A stretch of DNA of 64,000 nt from Eumeta japonica (GCA_005406025.1 BGZK01000190.1:62001-126000), one strand, 5' to 3'. Counted from the stretch's first letter, positions 1-11,142 are shown. The notes: generated by a model from the letters alone, not told the origin. Numbers and translations are program-made.

Positions 1-239
1 GCCTACACCAAAAGTACATTGATGCCTATAGAAACCAAAAGGCATCTTCTCCTCCGAAAAAAAAATGATTCCGGAATGCCAGTCACTCCTCTCACTTGAC
101 TGGAAAAATAATTGTTTCATTTGTGGACTAGAAGCGAATCAAATAAAAAAAACAAAATTGAATAAAAGATGAATAATTTCACATGTAAATAGTTCAAATT
201 TGAGCGGTTACGTCATGAAATTTATCGCTGTACAGAAAG

Positions 240-962
240 ATGATTACTATAGAGATAATTCATAACAGAATTTCTCATGTAGTAGACTTACAAACCCTCG
301 GAGCGATATTACATGAAGATTGTTTAAAATCACTTCATAGATCTGTGGAGCGAATGGATGTTGAGAAGAAAATTAGCCCGTTAATTTTGAAAATGGCCGC
401 AGTAGTGGAAGAAATATATAAGTACATCGAAGAAAATAAAGACTGCCCATTTGCAAGAGTTCAAATGTTTAATGACAACTTGCCATGTACCGGTCAAATG
501 AAGATTCAAATAACACACTTCAAGCTGGTATTACATGTATGTATGGGTATGTATGGTGCTCCGGCGAAAATGACAGATTTGAAATCATTTAGGTTCAATT
601 TTTTCATCAAAGCGACCGCTAAAGACACGAGCGTTCTTTTATCTACCTCACCTCGCATATCTGATATAGCATTTGAACACTTAAAACGGGTTTACCTGCA
701 GATCCAGATATGGCTAGGGAATGATTTAATAATTGAAAAGTGTGGATGGATCTATTCCATTAATATGTATCATACAATTAACATGAACCAATTACCTGCT
801 CCGGAAAAATTATTAAAAATATTATTATGTTTTCCAAAAAGGGATGTGGAGCTGCATGCCGGAAAAGTGAACTGTAGTTTAGCACGCCTACAGTGCAAAG
901 ACAACAGCTGTTTAAATACTGCGCCTGTGATTCAAATAGATGAAATAGAAGACGACATTTGA
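240..962 (+). CDS. Unrecognised 240-residue protein or terminal exon
   Basis: An uninterrupted reading frame of 240 codons starts at ATG 240 and stops at TGA 960-962. I do not recognise the family. It is a mixed alpha/beta-looking soluble protein with scattered Cys, no obvious signal peptide or membrane segment, and an acidic C terminus (DEIEDDI). Its ordinary amino-acid composition, together with AATAAA signals at about 1113-1122, argues for a real expressed gene rather than a chance frame. The sequence just before the ATG (gctgtacag at about 228-236) could be a 3' splice site, so this may be the last exon of a gene entering from the left. The first 239 bases hold nothing else that I can support. 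It sits outside the Cys-rich cluster and shares no sequence with it. Confidence 0.6.
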   Translation: MITIEIIHNRISHVVDLQTLGAILHEDCLKSLHRSVERMDVEKKISPLILKMAAVVEEIYKYIEENKDCPFARVQMFNDNLPCTGQMKIQITHFKLVLHVCMGMYGAPAKMTDLKSFRFNFFIKATAKDTSVLLSTSPRISDIAFEHLKRVYLQIQIWLGNDLIIEKCGWIYSINMYHTINMNQLPAPEKLLKILLCFPKRDVELHAGKVNCSLARLQCKDNSCLNTAPVIQIDEIEDDI

Positions 963-1112
963 TATTTTAAAAAGTGTAAATATTTAATTGAACAAATATT
1001 TTGTAAACATTTTTTTTTCTTTCAATATTCATAATCGGCATATTTTTTATAATTACTTATATGTTATAGTAATAGAAGACAACCTTTGACTTTTTTTTAT
1101 GTAAACTATTTA

Positions 1113-1122
1113 AATAAATAAA
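1113..1122 (+). terminator. Polyadenylation signals of the 240-962 gene
   Basis: Two overlapping AATAAA hexamers lie about 150 bases after the stop codon at 960-962, a normal distance for an insect 3' UTR. The following stretch, about 1125-1690, is AT-rich and I see no gene in it. Confidence 0.5.
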
Positions 1123-1699
1123 TATTTTGTAAGTTACTTAATTTTTTTTATTTAAACAATCATAATTTATTTCTTTTTGTAATAGCTTTTTTCCACAAAA
1201 AAAATCTATAGTGTAATCTGTGTTATGCTACATGTTATTGCAATCAGGAATTTTTACGATTATAAAATTAAATGCACAGCTTTTAAATAGGTAGAAATTT
1301 TTGTTTATGTTATTCACAACACATTCCTACAAAAATCATTTAATTTTAACCTCCCCCTGAGAGATTCTTGTTTTTAACATTCCAATAAGCGCTCCACTAT
1401 ATACTGTGTGCGGGAAATATGAAAAAAAAATAACAATGTAGTTTTATTCATCTGTGGTGCATTTATTTGAAATAACGGCTACGGAACCTTACACTGAGCA
1501 TGGTCCGACATGCTCTTCACCGGTTTTTGAATAAGTCTCTTCAATCTAGAACTTTTACTGGCGCCCAGAATGTAGCATATGTCGTGCCTATCTATAAATA
1601 TGAAGACAAACCTTGCTGTTCCGATTAAAAACCCATAAGTATTCTGCAATATATCGATATAGCGTTGGTGGCCCTAGTATATAGATATTTTTACTATTG

Positions 1700-2880
1700 C
1701 TTCAACTTTAAAAATCTACACGTATTACATCACTTCGCCGGACTTGTCAGGAGTAAGTTTACGGTCTATAATAGGCTGGAATACAAATATTGTGTATGCT
1801 TTGTTTCTGCTGCAGAGGGTTAGATTTGTGTTCATTGCACGGACTTCTCCAAGGCGTTTCACAAACTCATGCGTCTATTTCTATCTCCATAGTTGCCTGC
1901 CATATAGGATTCACGATAGTTTTTTTTGGATTTGGATTGGATGGTTGAGTTGGATTTGGATTTGGTTGGATTTTATCATTACTTCAATAACTGAGTCAGC
2001 TTAGTGCACTTAAAAGTTACCGCACGCATCGTATTCGCCTAACTTTTAGTGTTCCACAAGGAACGGAGTTTACTTTTGGACCCTTTATATTTTAATACAT
2101 ACATCAACGAATTAATTAATATTCTGTCCTGTCCAAACCTTATCCACACAGACGACTTTATGGTATTCCGTTACATAACCTCTGATAACGTCTGGCAAAA
2201 TCGTTATAAGAATCTTTAATTGGCAGGTGCTAGAGTGTCTGTTTTTATAGAAGTTTGAGAGCAGATGCTGGATGCGCCGTGTAATGTATCGATCGTGTAT
2301 GATCGTTTAATGTATAAAAATGTACCGATCGGATCTTGTACAAGTGGTACAATTGGGCGTAATTCTCATAGCGGGTCGAAGAACGCATACATTTTCCTAT
2401 TCCAGCATGGTAGTCACGAAATCGTTCCATTTATTAGCTCGAAATAGCGCTTTGCCGCGGAGAACGACATCTTTAGCACTTCATAGGCAACTCTACAAAT
2501 CTATTAGTGGTATACAGTTATTGCGATGAGAATTTTAAGTTTCTTAACATATCCAAGTGCTTTGCCATAAACTACATAAATAAAAGAAATTGCTAACAAG
2601 GTCCTGAAAAGGTGTTCTGATACCAGGGATTTCAATGGTTTACTTGATGATAAATTATATGTGCATCGTAGCTAAAAATAAAAGGATGCTGGGTGTTATC
2701 TTCCTAACATTCCAAAACTTCAATAAATTGCCACCTTATCCTGGTCTTGTTTGCAGTATGTTAGAGTATGCTTATATTATATAAGGTTCGGTCATCTTTT
2801 TACTCATAACAAGACTTCAGAATATACTTCCTAAGTTTCTCCCACATAGGTTTCTCCTAGGTCGATCTCTTATAACCAAA
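1700..2880 (+). pseudogene. Decayed jockey-like LINE reverse transcriptase
   Basis: The plus strand carries recognisable fragments of a jockey-clade non-LTR reverse transcriptase in different frames. TDFSKAFHK lies near 1839-1866, matching the D-F-S-K-A-F-D motif. VPQGT-like coding near 2050 is followed by GP and a YIN-E-like stretch. T-D-D-F-M-V-F near 2145-2168 stands where the catalytic A-D-D normally is. SMLEYAYI near 2755-2780 matches the distal S-K-L-E-Y-A-S motif. Stops and frameshifts separate them, so the element is dead. No ends or target duplication are recognisable. Confidence 0.6.
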
Positions 2881-3223
2881 GATGTGATAGATGCAAAATA
2901 CCGAGCAAACAATGATCAAATAACAACGAAATGGTTTAATTCGATTTAAGTTAAAAAAATCATAGGTCTATACTCCCGTCACCCTCCCGATTGTAAAGCA
3001 ACGTTCTGACCACTCGGCGAACAAAGCGTGTCAAAATGTTTTGTATTATTAAAAATAAGTGCAGAATGCAACGTGAAAGTTTAAACTTAGAACTACTCCC
3101 ATAGCTTTTGTTATCTCGTCCTATTGAATCATTATGTGTCAAAATCTAATGTAAATTTACAGTAAAAATTTGGTTTGTAAAATTGAAAAAAATTCCAAGT
3201 TGTGAACAAGCTCATCGCAAGAA

Positions 3224-4147
3224 ATGGCGCTGGTGCTGAGAAGCGTGTTTAACCCCAAAACCGTTCGACCTATCCTGTTGAAATCGTCGACATGCATTGT
3301 ATACAGGGACAACAGACCGCGGTACTCGAACTCGGCGAATTCGACAAATCTGAAAAAGGCCAAGGGCGTCGTTTCGGGCCGTTCTTGTGGCTCACTCCTC
3401 GAGCGGAACATACTAAAGCCCGGTAGCGACGGAAGCCCTGCCAGTCGTGGTGACCGCCCTTATTCAGCCACCAAGAAACCATCAAAGACTGGCTCCTCGA
3501 CTCCTTCCAGTAAAAGTCCTACGGGCGCGCCCACCCCTAAAGCTCCGTGTGATCCTTCTGCACCGTGGGACCCTTGTGTTCCTTGCGGCCCTAGTGGAGC
3601 TTGGAGCCCTTGCGGATCTTATGGATTTTCCGAAACTCGTGAGTCTTACGGCCCCTGCTTTATGCCTTATGGACCTTGTGAACCTTACGGATATCGCGGA
3701 AGTTGCGGCATTTGCATACCTAAGGGACCTATCTGTATCCCGTACAACATATGTTGGATCCCATGCCTGCCGAAGTTCTGCCAGTGTTCAGGATGCTGTG
3801 GCTGTTGTGGTTGTTGCCCTAAACCAGCACCGAAACCTAAATGCCCAAAATGTTGCGGCTGCGGTTGCTGTGGCTGTTGTGGTGGCTGCGGCTGTTGCGG
3901 ACCCTGCTGTTGCGGTCCGTGTTGTTGCGGGCCATGCTGTGGATGTTGCGGTCCTTGCTGCGGAGGGCCGTGCTGTTGCGGTTGTTGTGGTCCGTGCAGT
4001 GCTTCTCCCTGTTGCGGTTGTTCTTGCGGTCCATGCTGCTCTTGTGCGATTTGCGGTCCCTGTGGATATGGCCCCTGCTGTTGTGGTCCACGTTGTTGTT
4101 GTGGTCCACTAGGATCCTGTAAAGGTTTTCCATGTAAACCTTGCTAA
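3224..4147 (+). CDS. Intronless CGP-repeat Cys-rich protein with mitochondrial-type leader (group A1)
   Basis: This is a complete 307-residue frame with a good start context (aagaaATGG). Residues 1-28 form a leader with R6, K12, R15, K20 and R28 and no acidic residue until about D29, typical of a mitochondrial presequence. The leader is clearly related to the separate exon at 14820-14934 (both begin M-A-L-x-L and share a P-x-x-x-R-P-x-L pattern). Residues 50-75 match the start of the group A terminal exons (S-C-G-x-L-L-E-R-N-I-L). R78-P-Y-S81 is an R-x-Y-S processing-like site, followed by T-K-K and a Ser/Pro linker. After about residue 100 come CGP, CCGC and CCCGP repeats and the tail C-G-P-L-G-S-C-K-G, ending K-P-C. 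Relatives in flies (Mst(3)CGP) are sperm-tail proteins made after meiosis. Mitochondrial targeting is my inference. The intron found in its paralogues is absent exactly at the conserved junction. Confidence 0.8.
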   Translation: MALVLRSVFNPKTVRPILLKSSTCIVYRDNRPRYSNSANSTNLKKAKGVVSGRSCGSLLERNILKPGSDGSPASRGDRPYSATKKPSKTGSSTPSSKSPTGAPTPKAPCDPSAPWDPCVPCGPSGAWSPCGSYGFSETRESYGPCFMPYGPCEPYGYRGSCGICIPKGPICIPYNICWIPCLPKFCQCSGCCGCCGCCPKPAPKPKCPKCCGCGCCGCCGGCGCCGPCCCGPCCCGPCCGCCGPCCGGPCCCGCCGPCSASPCCGCSCGPCCSCAICGPCGYGPCCCGPRCCCGPLGSCKGFPCKPC

Positions 4148-5044
4148 GGAAGCTCACAACCATTAACTTTATATGATAAACTATTGTGCCTGTGTTAGCT
4201 TTTTTAATGAAGAACAGTATTTGAAGTACTAGTGGAAGAATGTCAAACCAGTGTCAATTTTTTTATACTTTTATTTTTTTTTATAAATATATTAAGGGCA
4301 ATTTGTAATAATGGAAGTTTGTAAATCTGAAAGTAAATGCGAAAATTTCAGGCATTTTAAGTTGTAGTCATATATAAACCATTTTTTAATTTCGAACTTA
4401 ATTTTAACATATTCCATTGCCTTGTGTTTTTTGATATGTTTCTCAAAATTTAAATGATTTTAAGGAAATGTATTGTTTAATTATCATTACACGCAAATAC
4501 CTATATGTTATTTCAATATCAGTGCCGCTTTTCAAATAAAATAAAATCTAAAAAAAAACAAATAAACGTTTTTCCAAAGCTTTCATTCGAAACTGCTGGT
4601 GATATCTTTTTTTTTTTTCATTGTATAAACTTTAAACCGCTCGAGGAGTATATAACCATATTAATAGAAAAAGTTCGTTTTTATTTCATCCTTTTTAATG
4701 TGCTCATATTACTATGTTTTCTAATGGTCTACCTTATTTGTATAGTTGCTTGAAATATAAATATTACAATTTATACCACAGATAAAAGAGGCGAAAGACC
4801 TTAGTGCTTATAGAATTTATAGTAAATTGAAAGTATATCTGGCACAAGCCAATATAATACCTTGCAAAAACCAAAGCTTGTTAATTATTATTACCAATTA
4901 ATGTATAAACAAATTGAATAGAATTTTCATAGAAATATGAAAGGGGTTTTGGGAAAAAAATGAAAGGTGTCATAATTGAATAAGGAAATTTTCGTGATTA
5001 AACATTTTCAACCTAGTGTCAGTGTATTTATTTCTTTATTCCAG
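4148..5044 (+). other. 3' UTR and AT-rich interval before group A2
   Basis: AT-rich sequence with an AATAAA at 4535-4540 that could end the upstream gene. No convincing leader exon for the next terminal exon is present. A short Lys-rich frame at 4505 is discussed under rejected items. Confidence 0.4.
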
Positions 5045-5679
5045 TTTCGCGCCCTTCTTGTGGTTTACTCCTCGAGCGGAATATACTTTTTGCCGATCAC
5101 GTCACTGGCCCTGTTGGGCGACAGGACTGCGGCGATCGGCCTTATTCGGGGGGCAAGAAGACGGCATCGCCCTTATTGAACCCGCTCTGTCCCTACACGA
5201 GCCTGGCGTGCCCTTGCGGTCCGTGCGGCTTCTGTGGCCCTTGCGGACCCTGTTGTGTACCCTGTGGTCTGTGTTGGGGCCCTTACGGTACCTGCCTGCC
5301 GACGTGTTGTCAATGTTGCGGATGTTGCCCGTGCTGCGGGCCGCCGTGTCCTAAACCGGACTGCCCCAAGCCTAAGTGTTGTGGTTGCGGCTGTTGCGGT
5401 TGCGGCTGCTGCGGTTGCGGCTGCTGCGGTTGTGGCTGTTGCGGTTGTTGCGGTTGCTGCGGCCCCTGCGGCTGTTGCGGACCGTGCTGCTGCGCTCCAT
5501 GTTGTTGTGGACCTTGTTGCTGCGGCCCGTGTTGTTGTGGACCGTGCTGCTGCGGTCCGTGCTGTTGCGGACCATGTTGCTGTGGCCCGTGCTGTTGTGG
5601 TCCGTGCGGTTGCGGCTGTTGTGGCCCATGCTGTGGCTGTGGCTGCGGCTGTTGCAAAGGCTGCCCTTGTCCTAAGTGA
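5045..5679 (+). CDS. CGP/CCCGP-repeat terminal exon (group A2)
   Basis: A terminal coding exon follows the acceptor ttctttattccag. Its first two bases (TT) complete a split valine codon, then the frame from 5047 is open for 210 codons to TGA 5677-5679. It contains no in-frame ATG, so an upstream exon must supply the start. Exon residues 5-15 (S-C-G-L-L-L-E-R-N-I-L) match the intronless paralogue at 3224. R32-P-Y-S35 is the conserved processing-like site, followed by G-G-K-K. The rest is extremely Cys-rich: C-P-C-G-P-C-G, then a P-K-P-K-C linker, C-G-C-G-C-C repeats and about seven C-C-C-G-P units. It ends C-P-C-P-K and lacks the longer tail shared by its two group A relatives. No leader exon is visible between it and the upstream gene. 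Confidence 0.75.
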
Positions 5680-6959
5680 TTTCATTTGACATGAGCTGTA
5701 CGCGATCACTGTTTGTAGCTCTATATGCGTACATGTTACTAGTGCCTTGTTTTCATTATTGTAAAAGCGAATCATTATAACTTGTCTAAATAACTTTGGA
5801 TGACATTGTTTGTAATGCTGTGATTACTATATTGATATATCTATTGGTAGGTATGTAAGAATACACAGCTATCTAGATAAACACTTTTCTAATGACATGC
5901 GTAAACGTGGAACACTTGTAGGTTATCATTTATTTTAAGCATGAATATACTCATGCTTCGATTTGATGAACAATTAATTGATTACAAATTCAATTTTGAT
6001 CGAACATGCAATTTTTGATACTCAAGTTTACTATTTTATATGTTCTATTATTGCAATCTATCAATAGAAAATTAGAAATGGAGATGATGTCGATATATCA
6101 TAACTCACCAGCGCCGTTTCGTACATAAAAATAGCAAAAACAATCAAAGAAAAATATTGTACATGTTTTTTTAAAATGTTATTAGTTTGACATGAACACA
6201 AATCTATATTGTTTTATACTCTATTAAGATGTACAAATTTTTGTAACGGAAATAAATTGATATATGCAGCACTATTTTTTTTTTTTTTAAATCGGACAAG
6301 ATTTTATCAAAGAACGAAATTTGTTTGAGTAATCGGCCATTATCACTCGTTATTTTAACATACATATTTGCGATGTGATCGACCATGCGTCTTATAGTGA
6401 TCATGTAATTTGTAAACACAACCCACTGAGGCGATATTCACACAAAATGGTTTATGCTACTAGATCGTTTCGCCAAGCGGTGGCTAAAATTTACGTCCTT
6501 TGGTTGTTATTTTGTGACTATAACGTGCGCTTTGTTATTTAATTATCTTCAAAAAAGAAATACGCAATAACAATGAATTTTGTTACTAAATACATCGGGT
6601 CGGAAATACAGTCAGTGAAGTTTTAATGTTTTGTCGAGTATTTGCGGTGCTTCATGGAAAAGCTATGAACTTGTCATGAGGTGCAATTTTTCTTGAGTGC
6701 AATCGTACCGGTTACGTTCACTTGGCTGTTTAAATGGCTTGCTTGCTACCTCTATAAGTATACGATGCGTGTTGTTGTCGGTTGTCGGGCGTGACCCGCG
6801 ACCGTCTTTTTATTTCGGAACGAGGGCCTTAAGCCGCCCGCGCCGGCCAACTGCGAGTCGGTCGGGCTGTCGATGTCCGTGTCCGACAGCTTAATGTGCC
6901 TTCCGAGGCACGAGCGAGTGGTTCGATTCGACTTATCTTCGAAAATTCTAATACTCTAT

Positions 6960-7031
6960 TCGCCCCTGATCAGGATGATCGATACCGATGCCTCCTACTC
7001 TGAAGCGGACACTCAACCACTGAGCCGACTG
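6960..7031 (-). repeat. tRNA-derived SINE-like remnant
   Basis: Read on the minus strand, the stretch starts GTCGGCTCAGTGGTTGAGTG, resembling a polymerase III box A. A box B-like GGTATCGATCA follows about 45 bases later. It does not fold into a clean tRNA by eye, so I call it a SINE head rather than a tRNA gene. GC-rich sequence at 6795-6910 may belong to the same insertion. Confidence 0.35.
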
Positions 7032-7305
7032 AAACAACCATAAAATAGGAAAATAGATTAATATATCATATTTTATTATTGCTAGATACATCATATGGTC
7101 GATGATCGTCGATCATACAGTGTGTGACGTAACAGAAATATAAGAGAAAATACCAACAACTCGGTCTGATAATGCAGCAGGAAGGTAGTTAGTTATAAGT
7201 TTATCAACTTCGATTAACTTATCGATTGGATAATATTTCGAAAGTGTAATAATCATATTGGTCTGAAGATTCAACACAGATATTTTTATTATCATTTATT
7301 TATTA

Positions 7306-7625
7306 CAAACTTTTGCCCACAGCTCCGTCCGCGTGGACTACAATACTTAGACCATTTTAGAAGCGCTCGTGGTTTTTATTTATATTTTTCCCACAGGACC
7401 ATTTTAAATAACTTCTCTGATATATGAGAAGCAGTACTACGGAGAGGTCGAGCTGTATCTCTGGTACCTAAACGAATTAGATAAAAGATGGCTTAGACGT
7501 TATATTGGACCGCAAACTACCAAACTGTTAAAACCTTATCAAAATCCGTTTAGCGGTTTTTGTGTGATACGGTAACAAACATGCAGACAGACAGACAAAA
7601 ATAGTAAAAACTGTAGTTTTGGGTT
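7306..7625 (+). repeat. Dispersed repeat (gcccgcggctccgcccgcg family)
   Basis: The left end (acttttgcccacagctccgtccgcgtgg) matches the heads seen near 8250, 15690, 19966, 32560 and 48645. The right end (ccgtttagcggtttttgtgtgatacggtaacaaacatgcagacagacaga) matches tails at about 16380-16460, 32800-32850 and 49720-49815. It is a non-coding dispersed element of the kind common in Lepidoptera. Confidence 0.5.
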
Positions 7626-8703
7626 CTGTTGCTCTAATAAAGACCCCACATATAGTTCATTTTTAACATATAGATGTTTAACATATGTACGTTATAGAAC
7701 GTACAGACATTGGCTTGTTACAATTTTATTATATGTATAGATATATCTTATCATAGTGAACAGAAAGTAGTGACCTGCACGAAGAAGTGTTAAGAGCGGA
7801 ACCTTCCGTGTGAGAATATGATTTGTACTTGGCCAATGTTTGCAAAGCTGTTGGCATAGTCTTAAGTATACCTAGTTAGACTGAATTTTCAAGTTTGCTA
7901 GTGAACTGAGAGCTGTTTAGAGTCACGATAATGTAGCAGTCACCATGTCATTGACATAACAATTATGGTGGCATTCATAGTCGACCTCCTATTTATAAGC
8001 TTAAAAGCACATGTTGTATTATTTCTCGGTTTTTTTCTACAAATTGAAACAAAGTTTAAAAGTAGACAAACTCAAAACATAATAAGAAATGTACAAATGG
8101 TTACAGACTTACGGGGCAAGCTTGTCTGTCACTTGTCTTAGTATTACAGAGACCTTACTTCTTGCGATAAGACAGTCCTGCAGGAATATAAGATGCATAA
8201 ATAATCTGCTAGCTAGTAAGTCACGTTAATTATATAGTATCTGTGCAACCGAGCTTTGCTCCGCGTTTTAGAATCTGTCGTCAAAATATGATAAATTTCC
8301 ATGGGAAAAGTTGCTTTTATCGTTTCCATAAAAACATATTTAGATTTATATAATAGATATAATAATATACAATATTGTCTTATATGTTATAATTACATAC
8401 TATCATCTGTAGTTTATATCATGTGGCTTTTGTTGTTGAGATTCAATGAAACATCAATGAAATAGCATTAAATAAAAATAAGTTTGATTTTTTTTTTTTT
8501 ATTTTATCAGAGAAGATAAAATATAACTCATACATAGATAAACTTAAAAAGCTAAACTTTACCATAACTACAGATTAATAAAGAAATAGTCAGAGCTGCG
8601 TCAGAAATGACCATGTATATATTAATAGGAATTGCTCACCTAAAATAATAAGTGTAATTCGTCTAGTTAGTATACTTGATTTCCCTCGTTCCTCTTGTTA
8701 CAG

Positions 8704-9398
8704 TCTCTCGCCCTACCGACCTTCTCTTCGAAAGGAGCGCCATCGTCCTGGACCGCGCCAGGCGCCCCACCAGAGCGCGGGAGTGCAGCGACCGCTCCTA
8801 TTCGGCCACCAAGAAGCCATCGCGGTCGTCACAGCCCGCGGCTGCCGCTTCGTCTCCATGTCTAAATCCCTCTTGCCCTTGCGGTCCGTACGGCCCTTGG
8901 CGGTATTTGTGGCCCGCGCGGCCCTTGCGGTTTGTGCGGCCCGTGTGGCAGTTGCGGAGCCGTGTTCCCGGCGGCCTTTACGGCTGTTGCTGTATGCCGT
9001 GCGGTGTTCGTCGCCCCTGCCCGTCGAGAGTCTGTCAATGCCTGAGCTGCTGTGCCTGTCCTAAGCCCGAACCGAAACCTAAGTGCTCTCCATACTGCGG
9101 CTGCGGTTGTTGCGGTTGCGGTTGCGGTTGCGGCTGCGGTTGCTGTGGTTGCGGTTGCTGTGGTTGCGGTTGTGGTTGCGGTTGTTGTGGTTGCGGTTGC
9201 GGTTGTTGCGGGCCGTGCTGCTGCCGCCCGTGTTGTCTCTGCGGTCCGTCCCGCTGCGTCAACCCGTGCTGCTTTTGCTCAATCTGCGGACCCTGCGGAT
9301 ACGGACCGTGCTGCTGCGGCCCCCGCTGCTGCTGCGGGCCCCTCGGCAGCTGTAAGGGTAGCCCGTGTAAGCCTCGCTGTCCAGGCTGTCCTTGCTGA
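8704..9398 (+). CDS. CGP-repeat terminal exon with internal frame-switched segment (group A3)
   Basis: The exon follows the acceptor cctcttgttacag. Its first two bases (TC) complete a split valine, and the frame from 8706 is open for 230 codons to TGA 9396-9398 with no early ATG. Exon residues 1-15 (V-S-R-P-T-D-L-L-F-E-R-S-A-I-V) align with group A2. R31-S-Y-S34 then A-T-K-K is the processing-like site. A Cys-rich part begins about residue 53 but is interrupted, near 8899-8970, by a Cys-free Arg/Trp-rich stretch produced by reading CGP DNA in another frame. Then follow P-K-P-E-P-K-P-K-C, about 40 residues of C-G-C-G-C-C, and the tail C-G-P-C-G-Y-G-P-C-C-C-G-P to C-K-G shared with the gene at 3224. 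It ends G-C-P-C. No leader exon is visible upstream within the interval. Confidence 0.75.
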
Positions 9399-10365
9399 TG
9401 TTGGTGAAAATTCAAAATGTCGAAAAAACATTTTATGTTTGAGTGGGTAGATACGTAGTGCTTTTGTAATAAGGTGCGATAAAGTCAACGTTAGATATTG
9501 CTAAAAAATATTATAATGGAAGTAAAATGTTTGTTAACCGTTTCTAGAAATCGGTATTAGTGACAGTTGTAATAGATGTAAATCACATTTAGAGTTTTCC
9601 AAACAACATTTTGTGATCATTGTATCAATTTTTGGACCAATTTTTATGAGAATACTTATTATTCTTACGTTTTAAATACAAAATTCTTAGTTATGTCCAA
9701 GTGAGAGGATATACCATAATAATCGCAGTAAAATAATAATCAAAAAAAGGTATATAGATTGGAGATATTATGGAGAAGTTCACGTTTTCCTAGTCAAGCT
9801 TTTAACGTACAAAAGTGTATTTCTACTTATAATTTTTTCTGGTCGTCTCTTTCCAGTTTGAATTAAACATTACTTCTTCATTTATACTTGTGTATTTATT
9901 TATTCACTTCTAGATGAGAACTATACCGTGCGCCGGTCGTGACCGTCGAAGTACTATATGTTATCCAAACACTTAATAGTTGAGCGCTTGAGCATGTGTT
10001 CCTGGTTCTCCACACATAAGCCCGTGTGCATTATGTCGCGTCCTTGATAAGCCTGCTGTCGATTTGAGCACCGGCAGCTCGAACCAGGAGTCGGGTGTCC
10101 AAAAGCGGCTCGAGGCACAGGGTCGTCGGGCACACAACCCGGCCCTCAAAATATTATACGTGAAATGGCGAATGCTCTAAAATAGACAATTAGATAAAAT
10201 TAAAATAATAATGTTATAAATGATTGTATATTAAATTCCTGATTAAAACTTCTAGACGATGAATTCAATACGTGAAAATGTTCAATCTATTCTAAATAAT
10301 TTCTAAGAGCTTAACAAATAAAAATTCAATCCCTTGAAACCATTGAATCTTGAACCGTAGTTACT
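9399..10365. other. 3' flank and GC-rich repeat-like island
   Basis: AT-rich 3' flank of the Cys-rich exon, then a GC-rich island at about 9925-10145 of repeat-like composition that I cannot assign. I see no coding frame of interest. Confidence 0.35.
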
Positions 10366-10526
10366 GTACAACGCACGGAACTCTGCCGCTCTGAATTGCC
10401 TGCGAATGATGCGATGCACAGGTTCAACACTGTCCAACTCTTCCTTCTTCTCCCTGGGTTTCTATGTTACTCTAAGGTGGCGCTTTCGTTACTAACTTCA
10501 CAGTGGCAGAGTTTCATGCGTTGTAC
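10366..10526. mobile_element. Short MITE, copy 1
   Basis: The left end GTACAACGCACGGAACTCTG is matched by the inverted right end (CAGAGTTTCATGCGTTGTAC), giving terminal inverted repeats of about 30 bases with a few mismatches. The body is about 160 bases and non-coding. A second copy lies at 11143-11304. Confidence 0.7.
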
Positions 10527-11142
10527 TGTATTTATACTGTTTAAACGTCTTACATTCATAGTAAACACTTTGTTCTCGATCAATAAAATTCTACCACGTG
10601 TCTTATAAAAGTAAGAATTTTTCTTAAAAAAGTAATTGCAGTGTCCTTTCAACAGGACTGCTTTGTATTTAATCTAAAAAAAAATAACAAAACAATATTC
10701 AGCTGATAAGTAACTACATAACCTAACCCACAACGTGTCTGTTTTGTCTATAAAAAAATTTCAATTAAACAAAAATCTATTGATTCGCGTCGTTCATCGC
10801 TTACTTCGTCTTCTTCGCGATGTACTTCTGCCGGCTGCGCCTGGGCACTAAATCCCGCTCTCGGAACGGGACGAGCGTCATGGCGCGCCACGTGATCTAT
10901 GCTATCTATTCTTATTTTACGGCGTGAATTGATTCTTGAGTTACTGCACAGAATTTAGCAGGAATATCACCACAGGCACAAACACAATTTATTTAAAATT
11001 ACTTTTTCTGTATAACAATTGAAGCAAAAACACATGAAGCAAACAGTAAATTTCTGGAAGGAATAAAAATAAAACCTACGACAACGTGCGACTCGTCCGC
11101 ATCGAAAGAGCGCATGACGTCTATAATATAATCTATAAGTTT
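10527..11142. other. Interval between two MITE copies
   Basis: AT-rich, with a GC-rich patch at 10785-10905. On the minus strand the patch reads as a short basic frame ending in K-K-T-K, which I could not identify and do not call as a gene. Confidence 0.3.

Larger units (their letters stand above)
5680..8703. other. Gene-free interval with repeats
   Basis: AT-rich sequence without a supportable gene. It holds a tRNA-like SINE remnant near 6960-7031 (minus), a dispersed repeat copy near 7306-7625 and a repeat head fragment near 8245-8275. The immediate left flank of 8704 is the pyrimidine-rich acceptor of the next Cys-rich exon. Confidence 0.5.

Noticed and set aside
4505..4590. A Lys-rich frame starting M-L-F-Q-Y-Q-C that reaches a phase-1 GTGATA and could be a leader exon for the exon at 5045.
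   Set aside because: The basic character comes from A-rich DNA that includes a polyadenylation-like AATAAA, the donor is weak, and there is no similarity to the two genuine leaders. Kept only as a remote possibility.
5310..5657. Minus-strand Gln/Pro-rich and other Ala/Val- or Leu/Arg-rich frames overlying all Cys-rich exons.
   Set aside because: These are mirror frames of the TGC-GGT-CC repeats. Low-complexity coding DNA produces open frames on every strand.
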